Assembly (NCBI GenBank): GCA_014650415.1
Contig: BMUX01000003.1
Span: forward strand, 248,001 to 312,000
DNA: 64,000 nt
Reading direction: 5' to 3'
Source: Streptomyces spiroverticillatus
GTDB lineage: Bacteria > Actinomycetota > Actinomycetes > Streptomycetales > Streptomycetaceae
Part shown: positions 31,431 through 39,535 of the stretch, piece after piece
Position numbering within the stretch: position 1 is the stretch's first letter
How the letters are laid out: each line of letters opens with the position of its first letter
Notes under the pieces: generated by a model
Told to the model about the DNA's origin: nothing
Seen by the model: the letters and a program-made list of their open reading frames with translations, nothing else
Database searches by the model: none
Translations under genes and position numbers: made by a program

Positions 31431-34337
31431 ATGACCTTTTTGGTCCTCGCCCATTTCGTCGTCGCGCTCTGCGCAGCCCCTCTCGTCCGGCGGACGGGGC
31501 CGCGCGCCTTCGTGCTGCTCGCCGTCCCGCCGGCCGTCGCCCTCGGGTGGGCCCTCTCCCACTGGGGGGAGGTGGTGGACGGGAAACCCGCGGAAGAGGC
31601 GTGGACCTGGATCGAGGGGTACGGGGTCGAGGTCGCGTTCCGGCTCGATGCGCTGTCGCTGCTGATGGTGCTGCTGGCAGCCGGGATCGGTGCGTTGGTA
31701 CTGCTGTACTGCGTGAGTTACTTCGAGGCGGGGGAGCCCCGACTCGGGCCGTTCGGCGGGCAGTTGCTCGGGTTCGCGGGCGCCATGCTGGGGCTGGTCC
31801 TCGCCGACGACCTCATGGTGCTGTACCTGTTCTGGGAGCTGACGACCGTCCTGTCGTTCCTGCTCATCGGGTACGACTCCGAGAAGCGGGGCGGGCGGCG
31901 GTCCGCACTCCAGGCCCTCACCGTCACCACCGTCGGCGGGCTCGCCATGTTCGTGGGGTTCCTGATGGTCGGGGAGGAGGCCGGGACGTACCGGATCTCG
32001 AAGATCCTGGACCAGCCCCCGGCCCCCAGCACCGCCCTCTCCGTCGCCCTCGTGCTCATCCTCTGCGGAGCCATCGCCAAGTCGGCGATCTGGCCGCTGA
32101 GCCTGTGGCTGCCCAACGCGATGGCCGCCCCCACACCCGTCAGCGCCTACCTGCACGCGGCGGCGATGGTGAAGGCCGGGGTGTACCTCGTCGCCCGGCT
32201 CGCGCCCGCCTTCGCCGAGGTCACGCCCTGGCGGCCGCTCCTGCTCACCCTCGGTTCGGCCACGCTCCTGCTCGGCGGGTGGCATGCGCTGCGGCAGAAC
32301 GACCTGAAGCTAGTGCTGGCGTACGGGACGGTCAGCCAGCTGGGGTTCCTGGTGGTGCTGGCGGGAGCCGGGTCGTACAACACCGGGCTTGCAGCCGTCG
32401 CGATGATCCTCGGGCACGCCCTCTTCAAGGCCCCGCTCTTCCTCGTCACCGGGATCGTGGACCACGCCACCGGGACGCGGGACCTGCGGAAACTGTCGGG
32501 GGTGGGGCGGGCGCTTCCGTGGGTGTGCGCGGTGGCCGTCGTCGCCGGGATGTCGATGATCGCGCTGCCGCCCATGCTCGGGTTCGTTGCCAAGGAGGCC
32601 GCGTTCGAGGCGCTGCTGGAGGGGACCGCCGGGGAGCGGTGGGTGCTCGCGCTGGTCGTGCTCGGGTCGGCGCTCACGACCGCGTACACGCTGCGGTTCC
32701 TGTGGGGGGCCTTCGCGCGCAAGCCGGGGCTGCCCGACACCCACGTCCACCGCGTCTCCGCCGCCTTCCTCGCCCCGCCCGCCCTGCTCGCCCTGGCGTG
32801 TCTCGTCCTCGGGCCGGGCATCGGGTGGCCCGCCGGGCTCTTCGAGCGGTACGCCGCCCAGTACCCCGTGCCCGAGCAGCCGTACCACCTCGCCCTCTGG
32901 CACGGCTTCGGCACGACCCTCGGCCTCTCCGCCCTCGCCTGGGCCCTCGGCACGGCCCTCTTCCTCCTCCGCGAGCCCGTCGCGCGGCTCGGATCCGCGC
33001 TGGCCTGGCCCTCCGCCGAGCGCGCCTTCGACGGGACCGTGCTCGGGCTCGAACGCGCCTCCCTCCAGCTCACCGGCTACGTCCAGAAGGGCTCGCTGCC
33101 CGCGTACGTCGCCACCGTCCTCGGCGTCATGGTCTGGGGCCTGCTCGCCGTCCTCGCCGTCGACCGGCCCTGGCAGGACTCCCCGCCCGCGCCCCGCCTC
33201 TGGGACTCCCCCTGGCAGGCCGTCGTCGCCGTACTGACCTGCGCCTGCGCCCTGCTGTGCCTGCGGGTGCAGCGGCGGATGCAGGCGGCCGTGCTCGCCG
33301 GGCTCACCGGGTACGGGACGGCTCTGCTGTACGTCGTCCACGGCGCGCCCGACCTCGCGCTCACCCAGTTCGGGGTCGAGACCGTGTCGACGGTGGTGCT
33401 CGTGCTCGTACTGCGCAGGCTGCCCCTGTTCTTCGGCGACCCCGTCCAGCGGCGGCACCGGCGGATGTCGGGGCTGGTCATCGCGCTGGTCAGCAGCCTG
33501 GTCGCGGCGGTCGCGGTCTGGCTGGCGGCAGCGGCGCGCACGGGAACCCCGATCGGGGCGGCCATGGTCGAGGCGACCGCCGAACACGGCCTCAAGGACG
33601 TCGTCGCCACGATCCTGGTCGACTTCCGGGCCTGGGACACGCTCGGCGAGTCCGCCGTGCTGGCGGCGGCCGTCGCCGGGGTGACCAGCCTGCTGTTCAC
33701 CGACAGCGGGCAGGAGGACCCGGACGCGCCGGGCGCGTGGCGGCGGTACACACCGCCCGAAGCCGTACGGGCCGAACACGAGCCCTCTCCCTACGACTTG
33801 GCCGCACCGGAACGGTCCTGGCTGGCCGCCGGGGGCGCGACCGACCCCCGGCACCGGTCGGTGGTCTTCGAGGTCGTCGCCCGGCTGATCTTCCACCCGA
33901 TCCTGATGCTGTCCGTGTACTTGCTCTTCTGCGCGGAGAACCTGCCGGGCGGAGGATTCGTCGGCGGACTGGTCGCCGGCATCGCCCTGACGATCCGTTA
34001 CCTCGCCGGTGGGCGCCACGAGTTGGAGGCGGCGACCGGTTTCCATGCGGGCTTCTTCGTCGGGCTCGGGCTGGCGCTGTCGACCACGGTCGCGCTCGCC
34101 GGGCTGTTCTTCGGCGGGACGGTGCTGCACTCGTGGTCCTGGCACGGGCATCTGCCGCTCATCGGCGAATGGCACGCCGGTACCTCGGTCCTCTTCGACA
34201 TCGGCGTGTACTTCCTGGTCACCGGCGTCGTCCTGGACACGGTCCGGGCAATCGGGGCGTGGATGGACCAGGGGGCCGAGAACGAGGTCGCCGCACGCGC
34301 CTCGGCCCGCCCCCTCACCCCGGAGGAGACCTCGTGA
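31431..34337 (+). CDS. mrpA: Na+/H+ antiporter subunit A with fused MnhB domain
   Basis: The protein has 968 residues. It starts with the NuoL/MnhA-type antiporter core with about 14-16 helices, containing VLYLFWELTTVLSFLLIGYD, KSAIWPLSLWLPNAMAAPTP, SAYLHAAAMVKAGVYLVARL and an HALFKAPLFLVTG segment. A DUF4040-type region and an MnhB domain follow (from about residue 815, FHPILMLSVYLLFCAENLPG, GGFVGGLVAGIALTIRYLAG). It exchanges Na+ (or K+) for H+ as part of the Mrp complex. It starts at ATG 31431 with a weak ribosome site and is coupled to mrpC by GTGA. Confidence 0.95.
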   Translation: MTFLVLAHFVVALCAAPLVRRTGPRAFVLLAVPPAVALGWALSHWGEVVDGKPAEEAWTWIEGYGVEVAFRLDALSLLMVLLAAGIGALVLLYCVSYFEAGEPRLGPFGGQLLGFAGAMLGLVLADDLMVLYLFWELTTVLSFLLIGYDSEKRGGRRSALQALTVTTVGGLAMFVGFLMVGEEAGTYRISKILDQPPAPSTALSVALVLILCGAIAKSAIWPLSLWLPNAMAAPTPVSAYLHAAAMVKAGVYLVARLAPAFAEVTPWRPLLLTLGSATLLLGGWHALRQNDLKLVLAYGTVSQLGFLVVLAGAGSYNTGLAAVAMILGHALFKAPLFLVTGIVDHATGTRDLRKLSGVGRALPWVCAVAVVAGMSMIALPPMLGFVAKEAAFEALLEGTAGERWVLALVVLGSALTTAYTLRFLWGAFARKPGLPDTHVHRVSAAFLAPPALLALACLVLGPGIGWPAGLFERYAAQYPVPEQPYHLALWHGFGTTLGLSALAWALGTALFLLREPVARLGSALAWPSAERAFDGTVLGLERASLQLTGYVQKGSLPAYVATVLGVMVWGLLAVLAVDRPWQDSPPAPRLWDSPWQAVVAVLTCACALLCLRVQRRMQAAVLAGLTGYGTALLYVVHGAPDLALTQFGVETVSTVVLVLVLRRLPLFFGDPVQRRHRRMSGLVIALVSSLVAAVAVWLAAAARTGTPIGAAMVEATAEHGLKDVVATILVDFRAWDTLGESAVLAAAVAGVTSLLFTDSGQEDPDAPGAWRRYTPPEAVRAEHEPSPYDLAAPERSWLAAGGATDPRHRSVVFEVVARLIFHPILMLSVYLLFCAENLPGGGFVGGLVAGIALTIRYLAGGRHELEAATGFHAGFFVGLGLALSTTVALAGLFFGGTVLHSWSWHGHLPLIGEWHAGTSVLFDIGVYFLVTGVVLDTVRAIGAWMDQGAENEVAARASARPLTPEETS

Positions 34338-35236
34338 CCGTCAGCGCCACACTGCTCGCCTGTGCCGTCGTGCTGACCTTCGTGGGCAGCATCCTCGTCC
34401 TGACCCGCAGCCTCACCCGGGTCCTGATGGGCGTGATCATCTCCGGGAACGGGGTCAACCTGTTCGTGCTCGCCGGAAGCGGGCAGGCGGGGGCGCCTCC
34501 GCTCCTCTACCCGGGGGTGGGGCACGACACGGTGAGCGACCCGTTCCCGCAGGCCATCGTGCTGACGGCGGTGGTCATCACGCTGGGCACGACGGCGTTC
34601 GTCCTCGCGATGGCGTACCGGAGCACGCAGCTCACCGGGTCGGACTTCGTCCCGGACGACATCTCGGACCGCCGGGTGGCCCTGCGCGCCGAACTCGCCT
34701 CGCAGCGCCGCAGGCTGCGGGCCAAGGCCCGCGCCCGGGGAACCGACCGGCGCACCGCACGAGGGGCCTGGCGCGAACTCTGGCGCGAGCAGAGGCGCCT
34801 GCTACGCAACGACCGGGCGTACCAGGCGCGGGCGGGCGACTACGCGGACGACCGGTGGGACGACGTGCTGGGGGCGGATCCGGTGCCGGAGGGCGTGCCG
34901 GAGGGGCCGGGGGGTGCCCCTGGGGCCCCGGATGCTCCGGACGCTCCGAGCGCCCCGGACGCCCCGGACGCCCCGGACGCCCCGGACGCCCCGGACGCCC
35001 CGCGGGCCGCGCGCCCGGAGCCGGGCCCGCAGGCCGAACGGGACACCTCGGGGCCTCAGGGCCGCCGGGCCATGCGCACCGCACCAGACGCGCAGGCTCC
35101 CCGTGGACCGCAGGCCGAACAGGATGCCCCGGGTCCGCAGGGGCCTCGGAACTCGCCGGACCCGCAGGCTCCCCCGCCCCCGCAGGACCCGCACGACCCC
35201 CAGGACCCCCCGGCCGCCGAAGAGGAGTCCCGGTGA
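34334..35236 (+). CDS. mrpC: Na+/H+ antiporter subunit C with long low-complexity C-terminal extension
   Basis: Residues 1-110 are a normal MnhC/NuoK-type subunit with three helices (LMGVIISGNGVNLFVLAGSG, DPFPQAIVLTAVVITLGTTA). Usual family length is about 115. Here the protein continues to 300 residues, first with a basic Arg-rich helix (about 125-165), then a Pro/Ala/Asp/Gln-rich tail. The tail includes seven or more APD units from a 9-bp repeat (about 34923-35003). The extension faces the cytoplasm by the expected topology. Both ends overlap neighbours by 4 bp. Confidence 0.93.
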   Translation: MTVSATLLACAVVLTFVGSILVLTRSLTRVLMGVIISGNGVNLFVLAGSGQAGAPPLLYPGVGHDTVSDPFPQAIVLTAVVITLGTTAFVLAMAYRSTQLTGSDFVPDDISDRRVALRAELASQRRRLRAKARARGTDRRTARGAWRELWREQRRLLRNDRAYQARAGDYADDRWDDVLGADPVPEGVPEGPGGAPGAPDAPDAPSAPDAPDAPDAPDAPDAPRAARPEPGPQAERDTSGPQGRRAMRTAPDAQAPRGPQAEQDAPGPQGPRNSPDPQAPPPPQDPHDPQDPPAAEEESR

Positions 35237-36804
35237 ATGCCCTTGTCCCCCTGCCCGTCGTGCTGCCCATCGCCTTCTGCGGGTGGTCCGTCGCCGTCGG
35301 GCCCCGGCTCATCGCGTTGCAGCGCATCGCCTCCGTCGCCATGCTCGCCACCGTGCTGGCCGTCGACGTCATCCTGCTCGTCCAGGCCGACCGGAACGGG
35401 CCCCTCGTCGTCCATCTCGGCGACTTCGCGCCGCCGCTCGGCGTGACGCTGGTCGCCGACCGGCTGTCCGCGCTCATGCTGACCGTGTCGGGGGCCGTCA
35501 CGCTGCTCGTGCTGCTGTATGCGATGGGGCAGGAGGGGCGGGCGCGGGGGCCCCGGGCGATCACGTTCTTCCACCCCGCGTATCAAGTCCTCATCGCGGG
35601 CGTCTCGTTGACCTTCCTCGCCGGGGACCTGGTCAATCTGTACGTGGGCTTCGAGATCATGCTGATGGCGAGCTTCGTGCTCATCACCGTGGCGAGCAAT
35701 GAGGCGCGGCTGCGCGCCGGGTCCACGTACGTGATCGTCTCCCTCGCGTCCTCGCTGGTCTTCCTGGTCGGCATCGCCCTGACGTACGCCGCCACCGGCA
35801 CCGTCAACTTCGCCCAACTGGCCATTGCGCTGGGCGACTTGCCGATCGGCATTCGGACGCTGTCGGAGGCGCTGCTGCTGACCGTCTTCGGGGTGAAGGC
35901 CGCCGTCTTCCCCGTCGCGGCGTGGCTGCCGGACTCGTATCCGACGGCGCCCGCGCCCGTCACCGCCGTCTTCGCGGGACTGCTGACCAAGGTCGGCGTG
36001 TACTGCATGATCCGCACCGAGACCCTGCTCTTCCCCGGCAACCGGCTCTCCGCCATCCTCATGACCGTGGCCTGCGCGTCCATGCTGATCGGGATCCTCG
36101 GCGCGGTCGCGCAGACCGACCTCAAGCGGCTGCTGTCGTTCACCCTCGTCAGCCACATCGGCTTCATGCTGTACGGGCTGGCGCTCGGCAGTGCGGCCGG
36201 GATCAGCGGGGCGATCGTCTACACCGCGCACCACATCACCGTACAGACGACGCTGTTCCTGGCGTGCGGGCTGCTTGAACAGCGGTACGGGACGACCGAG
36301 TTGACGCGGTTGGGCGGGGCGGTGCGGTCGGCGCCGTTGATCGCGGTGCTGTGGTTCGTGCCGGCGATGAGTCTTGCCGGGATTCCGCCGCTGTCCGGGT
36401 TCCTCGGCAAGCTGGGGCTGATCCGGGCCGGGGTGGAGGACGGGGGGAACTGGGCGTACGTCGCGATCGGCTTCGTGATGGTTTCCAGCCTGCTCACGCT
36501 GTACGTCGTCACCAAGGTGTGGAATCTGGCCTTCTGGCGGACCGCGCCGGAGCCGGACGCCGCACCCGACCCGGTCCGCGCCGAACCGCCCCCCTTGGGC
36601 AGGAACGCCACCCTCGTCCTGGCCCCTCCGCAGAAGGCCCCCGAGCGGGCCGTGCCCCGGCTCACCACCGGCGCGACCGTGGCAGCCGTACTGCTCGGGC
36701 TCGCGTACACCTTCCTCGCGACGCCCCTGGTCGGGGTCGCCGACCGCGGTGCGGCCGAACTCCTCGCCCGTACGCCCTACATCGAGGCGGTGCTCGGATC
36801 ATGA
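35233..36804 (+). CDS. mrpD: Na+/H+ antiporter subunit D
   Basis: The protein has 523 residues. It is a NuoM/N-like antiporter subunit with about 14 helices, including GDLVNLYVGFEIMLMASFVL, KAAVFPVAAWLPDSYPTAPA and PVTAVFAGLLTKVGVY with the conserved Lys residues of the proton path, and SLAGIPPLSGFLGKLGLI. A short Pro-rich loop (about residues 437-465) precedes the last helix. It is coupled to mrpC (GTGA) and mrpE (ATGA). Confidence 0.96.
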   Translation: MNALVPLPVVLPIAFCGWSVAVGPRLIALQRIASVAMLATVLAVDVILLVQADRNGPLVVHLGDFAPPLGVTLVADRLSALMLTVSGAVTLLVLLYAMGQEGRARGPRAITFFHPAYQVLIAGVSLTFLAGDLVNLYVGFEIMLMASFVLITVASNEARLRAGSTYVIVSLASSLVFLVGIALTYAATGTVNFAQLAIALGDLPIGIRTLSEALLLTVFGVKAAVFPVAAWLPDSYPTAPAPVTAVFAGLLTKVGVYCMIRTETLLFPGNRLSAILMTVACASMLIGILGAVAQTDLKRLLSFTLVSHIGFMLYGLALGSAAGISGAIVYTAHHITVQTTLFLACGLLEQRYGTTELTRLGGAVRSAPLIAVLWFVPAMSLAGIPPLSGFLGKLGLIRAGVEDGGNWAYVAIGFVMVSSLLTLYVVTKVWNLAFWRTAPEPDAAPDPVRAEPPPLGRNATLVLAPPQKAPERAVPRLTTGATVAAVLLGLAYTFLATPLVGVADRGAAELLARTPYIEAVLGS

Positions 36805-37388
36805 GCGACGACCAGCCGGTCCCCTGCGGGCGGCGGGGGCGGATCGATCTGCCGCTGATCGCCTGGCTCACCGTCATTTGGATGCTGCTGTGGTCGGGGG
36901 CGACCTGGGGGAATCTGATCAGTGGGGTGGTCGTGGCCGTGGTGCTGTGTGTTCTGTTTCCCCTGCCGCCCGTCGAACTCGGCTTGAGGCTGCGGCCGTT
37001 GGGGATCCTGCTGCTGGCCAAGTACCTGCTGCACGACATCATCGCCGCCAGTCACAAGGTCGCCCTGCTCGCCTGGTCGGGGCGGGTCGGGCCGGCGGCG
37101 GTGGTGCGGGTGCCGTTGCGGTGCCGTACGGATCTGATGCTGGCGGCGACCGCTGTGGCCGTGTCCAGCGTGCCGGGTGGGGCGCTCATCGAGGTGAATG
37201 CTGTGACGGCCACGCTGTATCTGCACGTCAGTGATGCCGATGATCCGGAGAACGTGGCGCGGACGCGGGCCAGTGTGTGGCGGCTGGAGCGTTTGGTGGT
37301 GCGGGCGTTCGGGACGCGGGACGAACTGGAGAGGGTGCGGCAGGAGCCGCCGTCCGTCGAACGTGACTCCTTGGGAGACGCCCCGTGA
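36801..37388 (+). CDS. mrpE: Na+/H+ antiporter subunit E
   Basis: The protein has 195 residues with two to three N-terminal helices (LPLIAWLTVIWMLLWSGATW, WGNLISGVVVAVVLCVLFPL). The conserved MnhE cytoplasmic domain follows (VVRVPLRCRTDLMLAATAVA, SVPGGALIEVN, TLYLHVSDADDPENVARTRA). MnhE is needed for assembly of the complex. It is coupled by ATGA to mrpD and GTGA to mrpF. Confidence 0.95.
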   Translation: MSDDQPVPCGRRGRIDLPLIAWLTVIWMLLWSGATWGNLISGVVVAVVLCVLFPLPPVELGLRLRPLGILLLAKYLLHDIIAASHKVALLAWSGRVGPAAVVRVPLRCRTDLMLAATAVAVSSVPGGALIEVNAVTATLYLHVSDADDPENVARTRASVWRLERLVVRAFGTRDELERVRQEPPSVERDSLGDAP

Positions 37389-37684
37389 ACCAGGCCACCG
37401 ACATCCTCCTCAACGCCGCCCTCGGGGTGCTCGCCCTCGCCGGGGCGCTGCTGCTGATCCGCATCGCGCGGGGGCCCTCGATGCTGGACCGGGCCGTGTC
37501 CATCGACGTCGCGTCGGCGCTGATCGTCGCGGGGATCGGGGTGCAGGCGGCGCTCACAGAGACCCGGTACTACCTGTCGATCATGCTGGTGCTGGCCTTT
37601 CTCGGCTTCACCAGCTCGGTGTCCATCGCCCGGTTCATCGCCCGTCGGGACCGGCCCACGGCCGAGGAGGAGCGTGCGTCATGA
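37385..37684 (+). CDS. mrpF: Na+/H+ antiporter subunit F
   Basis: The protein has 99 residues with three helices and the family segment RIARGPSMLDRAVSIDVASA followed by FLGFTSSVSIARFI. It is coupled by 4-bp overlaps to mrpE and mrpG. Confidence 0.95.
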   Translation: MNQATDILLNAALGVLALAGALLLIRIARGPSMLDRAVSIDVASALIVAGIGVQAALTETRYYLSIMLVLAFLGFTSSVSIARFIARRDRPTAEEERAS

Positions 37685-38037
37685 GCAACGTGAGCAACTG
37701 GTCCAAGGCGGCGGACCTGATCAGCGCGATCCTGCTGTTCATCGGGGCGGTGAACTGTCTGTCCGGGGTGATCGGGCTGCTGCGGCTGCCGGACGTGTTC
37801 ACGCGGAGCTATGCGGCGACGAATCCGCAGACTTTCGGGATGCTGATGCTGTTGGCGGGGGTGGCGTTGAGGCTGCGCTCGGCGTTTGATCTGGGGACGT
37901 TGGCGCTGGTTGCCTTCTTTCAGCTGCTGACGAGTGCGGTGGCGGCGCATTTGGTGGCGAGGGCGGCGTACCGGACGGGGTTGCTGGGGGAAACCCCGCT
38001 CCTCTACGACGAGTTGGGGGAACGTCCCCCGCACTGA
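37681..38037 (+). CDS. mrpG: Na+/H+ antiporter subunit G
   Basis: The protein has 118 residues with three helices and the MnhG signature FIGAVNCLSGVIGLLRLPDV followed by FTRSYAATNPQTFGMLMLLA. It is the last gene of the mrp operon; the dispersed repeat hairpin 130 bp downstream may terminate transcription. Confidence 0.95.
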   Translation: MSNVSNWSKAADLISAILLFIGAVNCLSGVIGLLRLPDVFTRSYAATNPQTFGMLMLLAGVALRLRSAFDLGTLALVAFFQLLTSAVAAHLVARAAYRTGLLGETPLLYDELGERPPH

Positions 38038-38040
38038 GCG

Positions 38041-38210
38041 CGGGGCTCGGCCCTCTTGCGCTTCCCGGTACCGGGCGTTCAGCTCTGGCCTGCTGGGCCA
38101 AGAGGGCCCCAGCCCCGCCCCTTCACCTGAAGCGCTCGCCGCGCGGCTGGGTGGGGGGGTTGCTCGCGCAGTTCCCCGCGCCCCTGGAGGGGCGCGGGGG
38201 AGGCGACTGC
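38041..38210. repeat. Dispersed Streptomyces repeat, copy 1
   Basis: It contains the core TCGCGCAGTTCCCCGCGCCC (38164-38183), which also occurs at 45603 and, inverted, at 50412. A perfect 11-bp stem CCCCGCGCCCC/GGGGCGCGGGG (38174-38184, 38189-38199) with a TGGA loop follows. The upstream part (GCCCCAGCCCCGCCCCTTC, then AAGCGCTCG...GCGCGGCTGGGTGGG) is shared with copy 2. It lies between convergent genes and may serve as terminator for both. Confidence 0.85.
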
Positions 38211-38220
38211 CCGGGGGAGG

Positions 38221-39198
38221 CTAGCGCTTGCCCAGGCCGCCCAGGTCGTCGGACGCGTGCTTTGCGCGGACGCCGTCGTTGAAGTCGACTTCCTCCTTGC
38301 GGATTTGGCCGGACATTTCCTTTTGTTCGGTGACCTTGTAGACCTCCAGGCGGACACGTTCCACCGGGACCGTCTCCTTGCGCATCACGGCGCGCTCCTC
38401 GTGGAGGACGACCTCGACCTGGCCCTCGCCGATCTGGGCGGCCGTGCGGCCGGTGCGGCGTTCCTCGTCCGTGATGGGGACGCGGGTGACGCGGACTTCC
38501 TCGTGGCTGACGGCAACGGACTTCGTGACGTCCTCCGTCACGACGCGCTTGCGGAGCTGGGCGCGGCCCGATTCGTGTTCCTCGGTGGCGAAGCTCAGGC
38601 GTTCCTCGGAGAGGAGCAGTTCCTCGGTCTGGCCCTTGGTGCCGGTCGTACCGGGCGCGGTACGGGTCCCCGCGCCTGCCCCCGCGAGGGTGCGCGCGCC
38701 CGTGCCGTCCGACATCGAGCCGGCCAGCGGGCGGACCGTCGCCTTGGCCCGGTCCGTGAGGCCCGTCGCGGCCGCGGTGGTCGCCGCAGCGGTGGTCGCC
38801 GCCGCGTGGCGGCCCGTCGAGGTCACGGACGTCGTGTCGGCGGCCGCCCGGCCCGCGAAGCCGTTGCCCGTGTCACCCGGACCCGTCAGCCCGTAGTGCC
38901 GGTAGAGCGTGCCCTCCTCCGAGCGGTCCAGGTGGCCGTCCACGTCGATCCTCGGGGCGTCCTTGATCACGTCCTTGCTGTGCGGGACGCGCAGGCCCCC
39001 GTCCGTACGGGTCGAGCCGGCCAGCGGGACGAAGGTCTCCTTGGTGCCGAACAGACCGGTCCGTACCGTGACCCACTCCGGTTCCCCGGTGGTGTCGTCG
39101 CGGTAGACCTTCTGCACGGCCCCGACCTTGTTGCCCTCGGCGTCGACCACGTTCGCGCCGGACAGGTCCTCGGGGGTGTAGCCGTTGGGAGCGGTCAT
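38221..39198 (-). CDS. PRC-barrel/DUF2382 (YsnF/AvaK-type) stress protein
   Basis: The protein has 325 residues. Residues 1-110 form a PRC-barrel (GANVVDAEGNKVGAVQKVYR, DAPRIDVDGHLDRSEEGTLY). A Thr/Ala/Gly-rich linker follows (about 115-190). Then comes the DUF2382 domain with charged strands (EELLLSEERLSFATEEHESG, RAQLRKRVVTEDVTKSVAVS, VEVVLHEERAVMRKETVPVE). Members are general-stress proteins of unknown mechanism. Its N-terminal domain is like the island protein at 15231-15587. Confidence 0.9.
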   Translation of the reverse strand: MTAPNGYTPEDLSGANVVDAEGNKVGAVQKVYRDDTTGEPEWVTVRTGLFGTKETFVPLAGSTRTDGGLRVPHSKDVIKDAPRIDVDGHLDRSEEGTLYRHYGLTGPGDTGNGFAGRAAADTTSVTSTGRHAAATTAAATTAAATGLTDRAKATVRPLAGSMSDGTGARTLAGAGAGTRTAPGTTGTKGQTEELLLSEERLSFATEEHESGRAQLRKRVVTEDVTKSVAVSHEEVRVTRVPITDEERRTGRTAAQIGEGQVEVVLHEERAVMRKETVPVERVRLEVYKVTEQKEMSGQIRKEEVDFNDGVRAKHASDDLGGLGKR

Positions 39199-39535
39199 GG
39201 GCTTCTCGTCTCCTTCCGCGCAGAGTCAGCGTCGGTGCCCTGCGCATATGTCCAGTGCGCGTCCCTTCCGGGCCTCGCGCTACCGCAGTGATCGCCCCGG
39301 CACCCTCCGCGAGCGCCCCCGAAACCGCCGGGGAGCCGCCCCACCGGCCATATCAGGCCCTTCTCGTCCCACGGGGCACCTTCCGTCCCATGTACTCCGT
39401 TCGAGTGAACCCCGTACGGGAGGCGGTCTTGCCCCGGACCGTCACGACCTGTCACCGTGCGGTCCGTACGCTGACACGTGATGCCCTAACGGGCCACACT
39501 GGTAGGCACATTGAGAACCGCGTGTGGGGGGCGAC
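39199..39535. other. Divergent intergenic region
   Basis: These 337 bp separate the leftward DUF2382 gene from the rightward STAND-LuxR gene and should hold both promoters. No gene or clear consensus promoter is seen; an AAGGAGACGAG ribosome site (minus, about 39205-39215) serves the DUF2382 gene. Confidence 0.5.

Noticed and set aside
31032-32285. N-terminal extension of the tripeptidyl-aminopeptidase frame into mrpA
   Set aside because: The frame is open, but a clear signal peptide begins at 31031 and the extension is antisense to mrpA with low-complexity content.
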